From Pseudomonas sp. 14P_8.1_Bac3 (GTDB lineage: Bacteria; Pseudomonadota; Gammaproteobacteria; Pseudomonadales; Pseudomonadaceae), in assembly GCF_025466085.1 (NCBI RefSeq), contig NZ_JANLOD010000072.1:62001-126000 (forward strand): a stretch of 64,000 nucleotides of DNA, in the 5' to 3' direction. The translations under genes and the position numbers were made by a program. The notes under the pieces were generated by a model. The model did no database searches and was not told the DNA's origin. It was given only the letters and a program-made list of their open reading frames with translations. Positions 17,207 through 27,898 of the stretch are shown piece by piece. The number at the start of each line of letters is the position of its first letter. Position 1 is the stretch's first letter.

Positions 17207-18175
17207 TCAGAGGTCGATGACCAGGCGATTGCACTTGGCGCGGGATACGCAGGGCATGATTTTCTGGCGGCCGGCCTTGTCTTCGTCGGACAGCCAGTCA
17301 TCGCTGTGCAGCAGCTCGCCATCGAGCTCCAGCACGGCGGTTTCGCAATGCCCGCAGGCGCCGCCGCGGCACAGGTACGGCATGCTGTAGCCTGCCGCCT
17401 CGACCGCTTCGAGCATGGTCTGGTCGGGGGAGACTTCGATGGTCGTGCCACTGCGACCGAGGGTGAAGCTGAACGCTTCGCCGCCGCTGCTCTGTTCGAG
17501 GAACCGCTCGAAGTGCACGTGGCTGTCGGTCCAGCCGAGGTCGCGGGCGCAGGCCAGCGTGGCGTCGATCATGCTGTCCGGGCCGCACACATAAACGTGG
17601 CTGCCCAACGGGCGGTCGGCGAGCACCCGGCCAATCTGCAGGCGCGATTCAATGCCCTTGCGGTACAGGTGGACCTGCTCGCCGTAGGTGGCCTGCAATT
17701 CCTTGCCCAGTTGCGCATGTTCTTCGCCGCGCACGGCGTAATGCAGCTCGAAGGGCACCTTGCTCAAGCGCAGTTCTTCCAACTGGGAAATCACCGGCGT
17801 GATGCCGACGCCACCGGCGATGAACAGGTGCAGGCGCGCCTGCTTGATCAGCGGGAACAGGTTGACCGGCGGCGTGACCTCGATCAGGTCGCCTTCCGCG
17901 ACAGTGTCGTGCAGCGAGACCGAACCACCGCGACCGCTGTCCACGCGGCGCACGGCAATCTGATAACTGCTGGTGTCGTAGGGCGAACTCAGCAGCGAAT
18001 AGGGGTTGCGCAAGGTGTTCTGCTGGTTGGCGATCAGCACCACGACGTGGCTGCCACCGGAGAACGCCGGCAGGTGCGCGCCGGTGGGCGACACCAGGGT
18101 GAAGCGCTTGATTTCCGGGGTCACCGCTTCGATTCGCGCCACGCGCAGGTTCAACGTCCCATTGTTCTGGCTCAT
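17207..18175 (-). CDS. PDR/VanB-type NAD(P)H oxidoreductase with 2Fe-2S domain
   Basis: A 322-residue reductase with three modules: an FMN-binding barrel (RNPYSLLSSPYD), a nucleotide-binding domain (FIAGGVGITPVISQ, YVCGPDSM) and a C-terminal plant-type 2Fe-2S ferredoxin domain (CRGGACGHC plus a later Cys in MPCVSRAK). This is the phthalate dioxygenase reductase layout. It hands electrons to the heme oxygenase encoded next door and is equivalent to the DmmB component of dimethylamine monooxygenase. Its ATG overlaps the previous gene's stop by 4 bp. Confidence 0.92.
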   Translation of the reverse strand: MSQNNGTLNLRVARIEAVTPEIKRFTLVSPTGAHLPAFSGGSHVVVLIANQQNTLRNPYSLLSSPYDTSSYQIAVRRVDSGRGGSVSLHDTVAEGDLIEVTPPVNLFPLIKQARLHLFIAGGVGITPVISQLEELRLSKVPFELHYAVRGEEHAQLGKELQATYGEQVHLYRKGIESRLQIGRVLADRPLGSHVYVCGPDSMIDATLACARDLGWTDSHVHFERFLEQSSGGEAFSFTLGRSGTTIEVSPDQTMLEAVEAAGYSMPYLCRGGACGHCETAVLELDGELLHSDDWLSDEDKAGRQKIMPCVSRAKCNRLVIDL

Positions 18176-18774
18176 GTGTCGAGCTCCTCGGCTTCGGGCA
18201 GTTCACCCGGGACTTCGGCATCGGCCTTGACCGCCTGAAAGGCCGCCAGGCGCCGGGAATAGTGATCGCGCACCACCAGCGTCAAGCCGCAGCCGGGGCA
18301 GTCGTAGACCCGTTGGGTGACGTTTTCGGTGTAGGTGTCGCAGTGCACGCACCAGACGCGGCGAACCAATGTGCCGGAGTGCTCGCGCAGCACTTCGTCG
18401 CGGTTCAGGTCGAAATGCGTGGCCACTTGCATGGCGCTGCCGAGGAAGCTTTCCGAGCCGGCGAGGTACAGGCGGGTGCCCATGTGCGCTTCGCCGAGCA
18501 GGGTTTTCAACGCGTCGATCAACGACTGGTTGGTCGCGTACACCTGCAGCGGGTGCGCACGGTGCTGCTGCAATTGCGTGAGGAAGTCCTGGCCGGAAAA
18601 CGACTCTTGGGCGTACAGCAAGGTGATCGGCCGATCCAGGCCGGCCATCTCCTCCAGCAAGCGCAACATGGCGCGACCGCCGCTGCCTTGCCCGGCAATG
18701 ATGTGCCGGGTACCTCCCGGCAGCGGTTGCAACCGGTCATAGACCGGTCGGCTTTTGATCCCGGTGATCAACAT
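18172..18774 (-). CDS. Dimethylamine monooxygenase subunit DmmA-like protein
   Basis: A 200-residue protein with an N-terminal nucleotide-fold-like half (GTRHIIAGQGSGGRAMLRLL, GTRLYLAGSESFLG) and a C-terminal zinc- or iron-binding knuckle with two CxxC pairs (CVHC and CPGC). This matches the DmmA-like subunit of dimethylamine monooxygenase systems. It is the first gene of a three-gene operon with a sigma-54 promoter about 90 bp upstream and a GGAGG-containing ribosome-binding site. The role of DmmA is not well understood; electron transfer or assembly is plausible. Confidence 0.8.
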   Translation of the reverse strand: MLITGIKSRPVYDRLQPLPGGTRHIIAGQGSGGRAMLRLLEEMAGLDRPITLLYAQESFSGQDFLTQLQQHRAHPLQVYATNQSLIDALKTLLGEAHMGTRLYLAGSESFLGSAMQVATHFDLNRDEVLREHSGTLVRRVWCVHCDTYTENVTQRVYDCPGCGLTLVVRDHYSRRLAAFQAVKADAEVPGELPEAEELDT

Positions 18775-18860
18775 TTTTATTATTCCTCCTGGCTAGCGGC
18801 GCGGCGTATGAAGGCCGGCCCTGATGCAAAGCCCAACGATGGTGGGTTGCAGGTAGGAGG

Positions 18861-18876
18861 AGCACAGGTCGTGCCA
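18861..18876 (-). promoter_or_regulatory. Sigma-54 promoter for the N-demethylase operon
   Basis: Reading the minus strand, TGGCACGACCTGTGCT has the invariant GG and GC with exactly ten bases between them and TGGCACG at -24. The -12 element is GTGC rather than TTGC. Transcription should start near 18850, about 75 bp before the DmmA-like ATG. Upstream is an AT-rich tract (18877-18920) suited to IHF bending. A sigma-54 activator gene lies next to it. Confidence 0.82.
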
Positions 18877-18979
18877 GTTATTTAAGTTATTGAAAATAAA
18901 CGATTTATTAGTTATTGCGAGAGGAGAGGCAGGCAAAAGTAACTAGATATGTATGCGTTTTCGCAGCGGTACAACGCCT

Positions 18980-19081
18980 CTGTAGGCGCGAGCCTGCTCG
19001 CGATGGCGGTCAGCGCTGACGCGGGCTGCCTGCCTGATCGCGTTGCCCTGACGTTTTTCGCGAGCAAGCTCACTCCTACAG
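18980..19081. repeat. REPIN
   Basis: TGTAGGCGCGAGCCTGCTCG and the inverted arm TTCGCGAGCAAGCTCACTCC flank about 55 bp. With the sigma-54 promoter this accounts for most of the 320-bp gap between the activator gene and the operon it probably controls. Confidence 0.88.
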
Positions 19082-19094
19082 AAGCATCACGAGA

Positions 19095-20524
<1,430 letters not shown>

Positions 20525-20528
<4 letters not shown>

Positions 20529-21658
20529 GGGTGCAACTCTTCGGCGCGGCGCACGCCCTGGCTTTCACGGAACACGGCGACCCGCCAGGCGACACCCTCA
20601 CGGATCAGCAAGCGCGAGCAATGCACGTTGAAATTCAGCTGGCGTCCGCTGAGGTCTGGCAAGGGCAGGCTGTGCCAAGTGCGCTCGGGCAGGGCGTTGT
20701 CCAGCAGCAGCCGGGCGATGCCGTCGCCGTGGGTGATGCCGAAGGTCTCTTCGAAGGCGGCATTGCGCCATTGCGGCTGCAACTGTTCATCGATCACCAG
20801 CACCGCGTCGGGCACTGCATCGAACACCCGGCGCAAGGCGTCGATGCGCTGCTCGGCGTCGTGTTGCATGCGCAGCTCCTGACTGACATCGCGAATGCTG
20901 CCCCACATGCGCAGCAGGCGGCCGTTGACGATGGTCGCGCGCACATCGTTCTCGACGTAGGCCGGCGAGCCGTCGTGGCGACGATCCACCGACAGCGCGC
21001 AATCGACGCTGAACCCGGCTTCGATCAAGCGCCGCACGAACTCCTCGTTCGCCGGACTGCGCGGCCAGTACAGGCGCACGGGTTGCTGATCGAAATCGAC
21101 ATCCGAGGGCATCTCATACACATCCGCCATGGCGCGGTTGCACAGTCGCCAGTGCGAGTCGTTTTCGAACACCTGGCGCACGATCTCGTCCGTCGAGGTG
21201 TTGATGTCCACCGCCTCGGCAAATTCGATGCACCAGTACGCGACCTTGGCGCTCTGCAGCATCTGGCTCATCACCTCATTGGCGTTGTGCAGTTCCCGCA
21301 GCCGATGGCCCAGCGCGCCGAGGGGGATTTTCAGCAGATGCAGGCGCGCCGGCTGTGTGGCACGCCATTCCAGCAACCCGCTGGCGAGCACTGGCAGCAA
21401 CCCACCGTTGTGGCGGATCAGGGTCAGTTCCAGGCTGTTGACCTGCTCATCGGCAGGCGGATTGGCGAACAGCGAGCGCAACGCGCGCAGCGATTCGACG
21501 CTGAAAATGCGCTCGACCGGCTGGTCCAGCAGCGCTCCGGGCGCATAGCCCAGTTGATCGCTCAAACTGGCGGACAGGTCGAGCAGTTGCCCGTCGGCGC
21601 TGACCGTGCTCGACAGCGGCGGCGCTTTGGCGGCCAGTAAATTCAGGATATCCATCAT
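20525..21658 (-). CDS. PAS-domain sensory protein without output domain
   Basis: About 377 residues made only of PAS-like sensory modules: an N-terminal PAS (STVSADGQLLDLS), a central one (AYWCIEFAEAVDINTSTDEIVRQVFE) and a C-terminal one (RRVFDAVPDAVLVIDEQLQP). No histidine kinase, GGDEF or HTH segment is visible. It is co-translated with the sigma-54 activator through an ATGA overlap, so it probably senses a ligand or redox cue and controls that activator by contact. The start is uncertain: 21733, 21721, 21658 and 21655 are all possible and none has a strong ribosome-binding site. Confidence 0.82.
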
Positions 21659-21871
21659 GGATCGGCTCGATTTGGCTAATGGGGCCTGGCTGAAAGCACG
21701 CAGGCAGTCAAAGCGGGGCATATCGCATGCCAACTGAATAGCGCTGGGAACACGGGGCAGTGCGGGAGTGCTGATGGCAGAGCGCTGCGATACTGCAACG
21801 AAGTATGCATTTATGCAGCGCTCACGTGGAAGAAAATGCTGGGGTCAATCCGATCGGTGACCCGTTGCAGA

Positions 21872-22300
21872 TCAGGCTTTGCTGGCGGCGAGGTAGGCGC
21901 CGAGACGCCGTCCCATCTCTTCGCCCAGGGCCTGCAAGCCGCTCATTGGCCGGACCATGACCTCAAAATCAATGATTTTGCCCTGCTCGTCGAAGCGGAT
22001 CATGTCGATGCCCTTGAGTTCTTTGCCGCCGACCTTGGCACTGAATTCCAGAACCACGTTCAAGCCATCCGCGGTCGCCAGTTCGCGGTGGTAGGTAAAG
22101 TCTTCAAACACCTCGAACACCGTGTTGAGAATCATCGTCACCACTTGCGCGCCCGGGTACGGCGTGTGTGCCATCGGCGAACGAAACACGGCTTGTGGGG
22201 CGAGTAATGTCGGCAGGGCTTTCAAGTCCCCATGGCGGATCATGGCGTGCCATTGGCTCAGGGACGCTGCGGCGTTGGGGTGCAGGTTCAGTTCCGACAT
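21872..22300 (-). CDS. SnoaL/NTF2-like protein
   Basis: A 142-residue NTF2-fold protein of the SnoaL-like group, with WHAMIRHGDLKALPTLLAPQAVF at the start, FSAKVGGKELKGIDMIRFDEQGKI in the barrel, and MVRPMSGLQALGEEM at the C-terminus. Such proteins are small-ligand-binding or isomerase-like barrels, often annotated nuclear transport factor 2 family. The start at 22300 follows AGGAGTTGAAC. No pathway context is evident; the neighbour is mug. Confidence 0.83.
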   Translation of the reverse strand: MSELNLHPNAAASLSQWHAMIRHGDLKALPTLLAPQAVFRSPMAHTPYPGAQVVTMILNTVFEVFEDFTYHRELATADGLNVVLEFSAKVGGKELKGIDMIRFDEQGKIIDFEVMVRPMSGLQALGEEMGRRLGAYLAASKA

Positions 22301-22385
22301 GTTCAACTCCTGTTTTGTTGTTCTGAAAAAGCGCTGCCCACGACTGTAGCGCAATGGCTCTGAAGGCCAGCTTATGGCGGTGCAT

Positions 22386-22898
22386 TCAAGCGGTCGATGG
22401 CTGGGTCGCCAGATAAAGTTGGCGGTAGGCAGCGACCAGTTGCTCCAGGCTGAACCCAAGGTTTCGCCCACTCGGATTGGGCAGGATCCACACCGCGGCA
22501 TTGCCGAATGTGCCGGGCTGCAATCCCCAATCAATCTTGCGCTGGCTGGATAGCGCGGCATACGCCGCTTTACCGAGGAACGCCACAAAGCGTGGCGCAT
22601 GGCGGGCGATCTTGTGTTCGAAGGCCGTCGCGGCCGCGTGGAATTCGTCGGCAGACAGCTGATCCGCCCGCGCCGTGGGCCGATCGACCACCGCGGTCAG
22701 GCCACACTGATATTGCAAGAGCGAACGGTCGTTTTCCGGGCGTAGTTCTTCCGGGGTAAAACCGGCGAGGTGCAGCGTGCGCCAGAAACGGTTGCCCCGG
22801 CCGGCGAAGTGATGCCCTTGGGCGGCGGCCAGCAGCCCCGGATTGATCCCGCAAAAAACCACCGTCAGGTGTTCGGCCAGAATGTCGTCGAGTCCCAC
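22386..22898 (-). CDS. mug: G/U mismatch-specific uracil-DNA glycosylase Mug
   Basis: A 170-residue single-domain DNA glycosylase of the Mug/TDG family, which excises uracil or ethenocytosine opposite guanine for base-excision repair. The active-site segment FCGINPGLLAAAQGHHFAGRG (near residue 15) carries the family motif GINPG with the catalytic Asn, and the C-terminal loop ILPNPSGRN inserts into the DNA. It lies 11 bp from the TetR gene on the same strand. Confidence 0.93.
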   Translation of the reverse strand: MGLDDILAEHLTVVFCGINPGLLAAAQGHHFAGRGNRFWRTLHLAGFTPEELRPENDRSLLQYQCGLTAVVDRPTARADQLSADEFHAAATAFEHKIARHAPRFVAFLGKAAYAALSSQRKIDWGLQPGTFGNAAVWILPNPSGRNLGFSLEQLVAAYRQLYLATQPSTA

Positions 22899-22909
22899 TG
22901 TAGAACCTC

Positions 22910-23533
22910 TCAGCCGCAGATAACGTTGACCGCGTTGCGTGCCAAAGCCGTCAATTCTTCTCGGGATTTGCCGGCCCGGGCGCGGATCGAAATGCTGTGC
23001 AGCAACGAGGACGCGAGGACGGCAAGGGCGGCCGGGTCGGCATCGGCGTTCAATTCACCTTTATCGATGGCCGCGCGCAGGCGGGTTTCCAGGTCGGCAT
23101 CAAGGCGGCTCAGGCGGTCTGACAGTACCTCGCGTATCTGCGGGTCTTCCACGGCTTCAGTGGTCGCGGTGCCGATGGCAAAGCAACCTCGGGGTTGGCC
23201 GTCGCCGGAAAAGTAGATCGATAACTGCCCCTCATAAAACTGCATCAGCGCCTGGCGCAACGGCAGTTCTTCGTCCGTGAGCGCCGCCTGCATCGACGCC
23301 GCCGCGAATTCCCAATATTGCTCCAGCGCCTTGATGTACAGCGCGTGTTTGTCGCCGAACGCTGCATACAGGCTCGGACGGTTCATGCCGGCAGCCGTGG
23401 CGATGCTGTCCAGTGACGCGCCGGAATAGCCAGTGTTCCAGAACACGCCCAATGCCTGCTGCAGGGCGGTTTGCGGGTCATACGCACGAGGGCGGCCGCG
23501 GCCTTTACCCTCGGCAGGTTTATTTTGTTCCAT
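22910..23533 (-). CDS. TetR-family repressor, probably of the adjacent efflux pump
   Basis: A 207-residue TetR protein. The helix-turn-helix lies near residues 30-60 (YSGASLDSIATAAGMNRPSLYAAFGDKHALY), preceded by a basic tail GKGRGRPRAY. The rest is the ligand-binding domain. The start at 23533 lies before KPAEGKG. It is divergent from the efflux operon at 23759, the usual layout for a local repressor that binds the shared promoter and is released by a pump substrate. A 7-bp inverted repeat lies in between. Confidence 0.92.
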   Translation of the reverse strand: MEQNKPAEGKGRGRPRAYDPQTALQQALGVFWNTGYSGASLDSIATAAGMNRPSLYAAFGDKHALYIKALEQYWEFAAASMQAALTDEELPLRQALMQFYEGQLSIYFSGDGQPRGCFAIGTATTEAVEDPQIREVLSDRLSRLDADLETRLRAAIDKGELNADADPAALAVLASSLLHSISIRARAGKSREELTALARNAVNVICG

Positions 23534-23596
23534 GTCGTACAAAATCCTTGAGTGGGAGAACGATGTGGGGATATTCTTACACCATCGCACAAAATT

Positions 23597-23615
23597 AAGG
23601 AATCAGAAATTCCTT
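23597..23615. promoter_or_regulatory. Inverted repeat, candidate TetR operator
   Basis: AAGGAAT and ATTCCTT form a perfect 7-bp inverted repeat around CAGAA, 64 bp upstream of the TetR gene start and about 145 bp before the efflux operon. Its size suits a TetR dimer. Position and symmetry are the only evidence. Confidence 0.45.
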
Positions 23616-23758
23616 GGTTGAAGGTTTGTTGAAGCGGCGCTCGAACAGGGTGAAGCGGCTACGAAACAGGTGCGGCGGAGCGATCCTCCTTTTCGCGCAC
23701 GGCAAGGCTGTTTTAGCGGGTATTAACCCGATTTTCCCGGTTAGAGGTGCATTCGATC

Positions 23759-24898
23759 ATGACCAGCAGACAGTTCGATCTTCCAGCAACACAGACCTTC
23801 GAGCATCCAGGGCCGGCCTATCCAGACGCGCCGAAAAAACCGCTCAAGGAAAAACTGCGGCCCCTGTTGATGGTGGGTGTCCCGGTGATTTTTGCAGCCG
23901 TTGGCTACGCGCATTACCTGGCGGGCGAGCCGTATGTCTCGACCGACAACGCCTACGCCCGGGTGGCGAAAGCGTCGATCAACGCGCGTATTTCCGGGCA
24001 AGTGGTCGAGATCGCGGTCGAGGACAACCAGCTCGTGCAAAAGGGCCAGGTGCTGTTCCGCATCGATCCGAAACCGTTGCAGATCGCGGTTGACCGCGCC
24101 GAAGCGCAGCTGAGCGTGGCGCGGTTGCGCATCGATGGGCTCAAGGCCAGCTACCGCCAGCAACAGGCCGAGTTGCAGTCGGCCAGGGAGTCGGCGGATT
24201 TTGACCAGAAAGAGTTCGCGCGCAAGAAGGCGCTGGTGGCGTCCGAGTTCGTCTCGCGCGCCGCCTACGAACGGGCGGACACCGACCTTAAAGTCGCGCG
24301 TCAACGCGTTGCGTCTGTCGAGCAGCAGCTCGCCAACACCGTCGTCGCGTTGAATGGCAATCCCGACATCGATGCCGACGCTCACCCGACGGTCCGCGAA
24401 GCCCGGGCGCAGCTTGATGAGGCGCAGTTGTACCTCTCGTATGCAACGGTCTACGCGCCGGTCGACGGCATCGTTGCCAAGGTTGACGACTTGCAGGTGG
24501 GCAATTACGTCAACAACGGCGCGCCGGCCTTTGCGTTGCTCTCCGATCGCGAAATCTGGATCGAAGCCAACTTCCGCGAAACCGAAGTGACGCACATGCG
24601 CCCCGGCCAGCAAGCGACCATCCGCATCGATACCTATCCGGATCACCTGTTCAAGGCCCACGTCACCAGCCTGAGCCCCGGCGCCGGTTCGGACTTTGCC
24701 TTGCTGCCGCCGGAAAACGCGACCGGTAACTGGGTCAAGGTGGTGCAGCGGGTTCCGGTGCGTCTTGAGCTTGATGAGGCCTCTCCAGCGTTGCCGCTTT
24801 ATTCCGGGACCAGCGCCACGGTCAAGGTCGACACCGGGTATCGCGCGCCTTGGTGGCGTCCGCTCAAAGCGCTGTTGTCCGCGGGGACCGAGTCATGA
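23759..24898 (+). CDS. HlyD/EmrA-family membrane fusion protein
   Basis: A 379-residue periplasmic adaptor. One N-terminal membrane helix (LRPLLMVGVPVIFAAVGYAHYLAG) is followed by the lipoyl half-motifs (STDNAYARVAKASINARISGQV ... VYAPVDGIVAK), a coiled-coil hairpin of about residues 100-185 and a beta barrel. It links the inner-membrane MFS pump to the outer-membrane channel. The ATG at 23759 is preferred over a GTG four codons upstream, which overlaps the GAGG ribosome-binding site. It is the first gene of the efflux operon. Confidence 0.92.
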   Translation: MTSRQFDLPATQTFEHPGPAYPDAPKKPLKEKLRPLLMVGVPVIFAAVGYAHYLAGEPYVSTDNAYARVAKASINARISGQVVEIAVEDNQLVQKGQVLFRIDPKPLQIAVDRAEAQLSVARLRIDGLKASYRQQQAELQSARESADFDQKEFARKKALVASEFVSRAAYERADTDLKVARQRVASVEQQLANTVVALNGNPDIDADAHPTVREARAQLDEAQLYLSYATVYAPVDGIVAKVDDLQVGNYVNNGAPAFALLSDREIWIEANFRETEVTHMRPGQQATIRIDTYPDHLFKAHVTSLSPGAGSDFALLPPENATGNWVKVVQRVPVRLELDEASPALPLYSGTSATVKVDTGYRAPWWRPLKALLSAGTES

Positions 24899-26376
24899 AC
24901 GCGCAGGTGGCCAACCCGGCAGGTGAGGGCGCCCGTGCACTGCGCCTGAGCGCATTACTGGCAACTTACATGCAGTCGGCCAACCTGCCGCTGCCCAACG
25001 CGGTGCTGCGCTTGATCCAGGGCACGATGTCGATGAGCGACGACCAGGCGGGGTGGATCTTCACCGCATACCTCGCGGCCAGCGCCATCACCTTGCCGAT
25101 CGCGCAATGGCTCGCCGCGCGCTATGGCTTGAAGCGGGTATATCAGGCGGCGCTGGCCTTCTTCGTGCTCGGCTTGGTGCTGGGCACCTGGGCAACGACG
25201 CCGCTGCAATTCATCGGCGCTCGGATCATGCAGGGCCTGGCGAGTGGCGTGCTGGCGCCGCTGTCGATGGCCATTGCGTTGGAGACATTGCCGGTCGAAA
25301 AACGGGCGAAGTTCGGCGCGACCTGGACCGCCATCGTGCTGTTCGGCATCGTCAGCGGCCCGAGTATCGGCGGCTGGATCGCCGAGCATTTTGGTTGGCG
25401 GCCGATCTTCTACATCAGCCTGCCGCTGGCGGCGTACATCTTCATGGTGATGGCGCTGTGGCTCAAGGAGAAGAAGGCCGACCCGGCGCCGGCGTTCGAT
25501 TTCTTCGGCTTCGGCACCTTTACCCTGAGCCTGATCAGCCTGCAAATGCTGCTCGACCGGGGTGAACGCCTGGACTGGTTCGCCTCGACCGAAATCTGCC
25601 TGGAGGCGCTGGGCTGCGCGCTGGGGCTCTATCTGTTCCTGGTGCATGTGCTGACGAGGAAGGTGCATTTTCTCAACAAGCGCCTGTTCGACGACCGAAA
25701 CTTCGTGCTGTCGACGGTCATCTTCTTCGCGGTCGGTTTCGTGCTGCTGTCGACCATGGCACTGACCTCGCCAATGCTCGACGAGATCCTTGGCTATCCG
25801 CCGGACACCACCGGGTCGCTGACGATCCCGCGCGGTATCGGGCTGGTGGGGGCGTTCCTGCTGATGGGCCGTGTGCCCGAGCGTTTCGACCGGCGCGGGT
25901 TCGTGGCGGCTGGCGTGGCCGTGGTGATCTACGCCAACTGGCTGATGCTCGGCTACTCGCCGTTGATGGACTGGTCGCCGGTGGCGCTGGCCGGTGCGAT
26001 CCAGGGCATCGGGATCGGCATCCTCATGCCTTCGCTGACCAAGGTCGCGTTCAGCACCCTCGACCCGTCGCTGCGCCCGGAAGGCACCGGTCTGTTCAAT
26101 TTGTCCCGGGTCTACGGCAGCACCCTCGGCGTGGCGATCGTGCAGTTGTTTTTCTTCAACAACACCCAGGCGATGCACATGGCGCTGGCCAGCAACCTGA
26201 CGCCGTATCACGCCGCGGCGCCGGGCTCGCTGCAAGCACTGGCGGAGCTCAACGAAATGATCACTGGCCAGGCGGCTTTTATCGCTGTGATCGATCAGTT
26301 CAAGATTTTGATGGTGGCGATGCTGGTGGTCAGTCCACTGGTTCTGTTTCTTCGCAAGCCTGTTCCGACCAACTGA
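24895..26376 (+). CDS. EmrB/QacA-type (DHA2) MFS drug exporter
   Basis: A 493-residue major facilitator exporter with about 14 membrane helices, the DHA2 topology of EmrB. Helix 1 has ATYMQSANLPLPNAVLRLIQ and the 2-3 loop has AARYGLKRVY, the antiporter A-like motif. Its ATG overlaps the adaptor's TGA. With the adaptor and lipoprotein channel it forms a tripartite pump across both membranes. The substrate cannot be inferred; no catabolic or antibiotic genes lie nearby. Confidence 0.92.
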   Translation: MNAQVANPAGEGARALRLSALLATYMQSANLPLPNAVLRLIQGTMSMSDDQAGWIFTAYLAASAITLPIAQWLAARYGLKRVYQAALAFFVLGLVLGTWATTPLQFIGARIMQGLASGVLAPLSMAIALETLPVEKRAKFGATWTAIVLFGIVSGPSIGGWIAEHFGWRPIFYISLPLAAYIFMVMALWLKEKKADPAPAFDFFGFGTFTLSLISLQMLLDRGERLDWFASTEICLEALGCALGLYLFLVHVLTRKVHFLNKRLFDDRNFVLSTVIFFAVGFVLLSTMALTSPMLDEILGYPPDTTGSLTIPRGIGLVGAFLLMGRVPERFDRRGFVAAGVAVVIYANWLMLGYSPLMDWSPVALAGAIQGIGIGILMPSLTKVAFSTLDPSLRPEGTGLFNLSRVYGSTLGVAIVQLFFFNNTQAMHMALASNLTPYHAAAPGSLQALAELNEMITGQAAFIAVIDQFKILMVAMLVVSPLVLFLRKPVPTN

Positions 26377-26394
26377 ATTTGGGGAGTTTGCTCA

Positions 26395-27867
26395 ATGAAA
26401 TCCTCTGCACGCTTTATCAATAAACCGCCGTTCAAACACACCTTTGGCGCGATGGCAGCGCTGCTGTTCCTGAGCGCCTGCGCCGTCGGACCCGACTACC
26501 AGATGCCGCCGCCGAGCCTGTCGCAGCACTACGATCAACAGGCCGAGCAACGTCTCGGTCAACAACAACGCATTGACCTGGGCCGTAAGGTCAACGGCGA
26601 CTGGTGGTCAGCGTTTCAATCGCCAAAGCTCGACAAGGTGGTGCGGCGCGCCATCGACGGCAACCTGGAACTGGTCGCGGCGGACGCCACGATCCGCCAG
26701 GCCGCGTCCTCGGTGGCGGCGGCGGAAGGTGCGTTGTATCCGCAGGTGGACTTCGGTGCGCAGGCGGGTCGGCAACGGGTTCACAACGGGAAAGAACCGG
26801 CGATTTCCAACTTTTACGCCATCGGCCCGCGGGTCGGTTTCGACCTTGACGTGTTCGGCGGCAACCAGCGTCTGGTCGAACAGCAGGACGCATTCACTGA
26901 TCTGCAAAGGCATCGCTATGAGGCGGCGTACCTGACCCTGACCGGCAGCGTCGCCAGCCAGGCGTTGCTGGTGGCCTCGGCCAATGCGCAGATGCGGGCT
27001 GTCGAGACGTTGCTGGCGAATGACGCGCGCAACCTCGAACTGGTGCGCATGGCTCACGTCAACGGCACCACTACGCAAATCGATGTGGCGCTGGCCGAGA
27101 CGCGTCTCGCGCAAGACCGCACGCTGTTGCCGCCGCTCGCGCAGCAGCGTGATTCGGCGCGCCATGCGCTGTCGATCCTGACCGGCAAAGGTCCGGGCGA
27201 CTGGAGCGCACCGGATTTCGACCTGGACGAATTCGTCTTGCCCGCCAACGTGCCCGTCAGCGTGCCATCGGAGATGGCTCACGAGCGGCCGGATGTGCTG
27301 CAAGCCGAAGCGCAACTGCACATGGCCAGCGCCGCCGTTGGGGTCGCGACCGCCAACCTCTATCCCCACGTGACGCTGTCGGCGTCGCTGGCGCAGGCCG
27401 CATCCGGCAATGGTGGCGCCGCACTCTGGGGCTTCGCGGCAGGGCTGGCGGGCCCGCTGTTCGATGGCGGCACGCTCAAGGCTGAACGGCAGGCGGCGGT
27501 CGACGGTTACAAGGCGTCGCTCGCCGGTTACCAGCAGACCGTGATCAGTTCGTTCGGTCAGGTCGCCGACACGCTGCAAGCGATCAACCACGACGCCGAG
27601 GAACACCAGGCGCAGCAGGCGGCGTTACAGGCGGCGCAAACCAGCTTGCAGTTGAACCGGCAGGCCTACGCCCAAGGCGAGAACAGCATCCTTCAAGTGC
27701 TGGAAGCGGAACGTGCCTATCAGCAGGCGTTGCTCGGGCAAATCAGAGTGAAAACCGCGCAGTACCTCGACACGGTGCGGTTGTACGTGGCGCTCGGCGG
27801 CAATTCTGTCGGTGCCTTCGAGCAACGGGTTGCTTATCGCGAAGGCCAGAAACCTTCGTATCAGTAG
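26395..27867 (+). CDS. OprM/NodT-family outer-membrane efflux lipoprotein
   Basis: A 490-residue outer-membrane factor. The signal peptide ends in the lipobox LSAC with Cys29, followed by AVGPDYQMPP, the usual start of mature OprM/NodT proteins. Two repeats of the outer-membrane efflux domain follow (about 90-280 and 300-475), with helices such as LVAADATIRQAASSVAAAEG. It completes the efflux operon, 18 bp after the MFS gene. Confidence 0.93.
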   Translation: MKSSARFINKPPFKHTFGAMAALLFLSACAVGPDYQMPPPSLSQHYDQQAEQRLGQQQRIDLGRKVNGDWWSAFQSPKLDKVVRRAIDGNLELVAADATIRQAASSVAAAEGALYPQVDFGAQAGRQRVHNGKEPAISNFYAIGPRVGFDLDVFGGNQRLVEQQDAFTDLQRHRYEAAYLTLTGSVASQALLVASANAQMRAVETLLANDARNLELVRMAHVNGTTTQIDVALAETRLAQDRTLLPPLAQQRDSARHALSILTGKGPGDWSAPDFDLDEFVLPANVPVSVPSEMAHERPDVLQAEAQLHMASAAVGVATANLYPHVTLSASLAQAASGNGGAALWGFAAGLAGPLFDGGTLKAERQAAVDGYKASLAGYQQTVISSFGQVADTLQAINHDAEEHQAQQAALQAAQTSLQLNRQAYAQGENSILQVLEAERAYQQALLGQIRVKTAQYLDTVRLYVALGGNSVGAFEQRVAYREGQKPSYQ

Positions 27868-27898
27868 TGGCTGCGGCCCTGAATAGTGGAGAAAAGAG

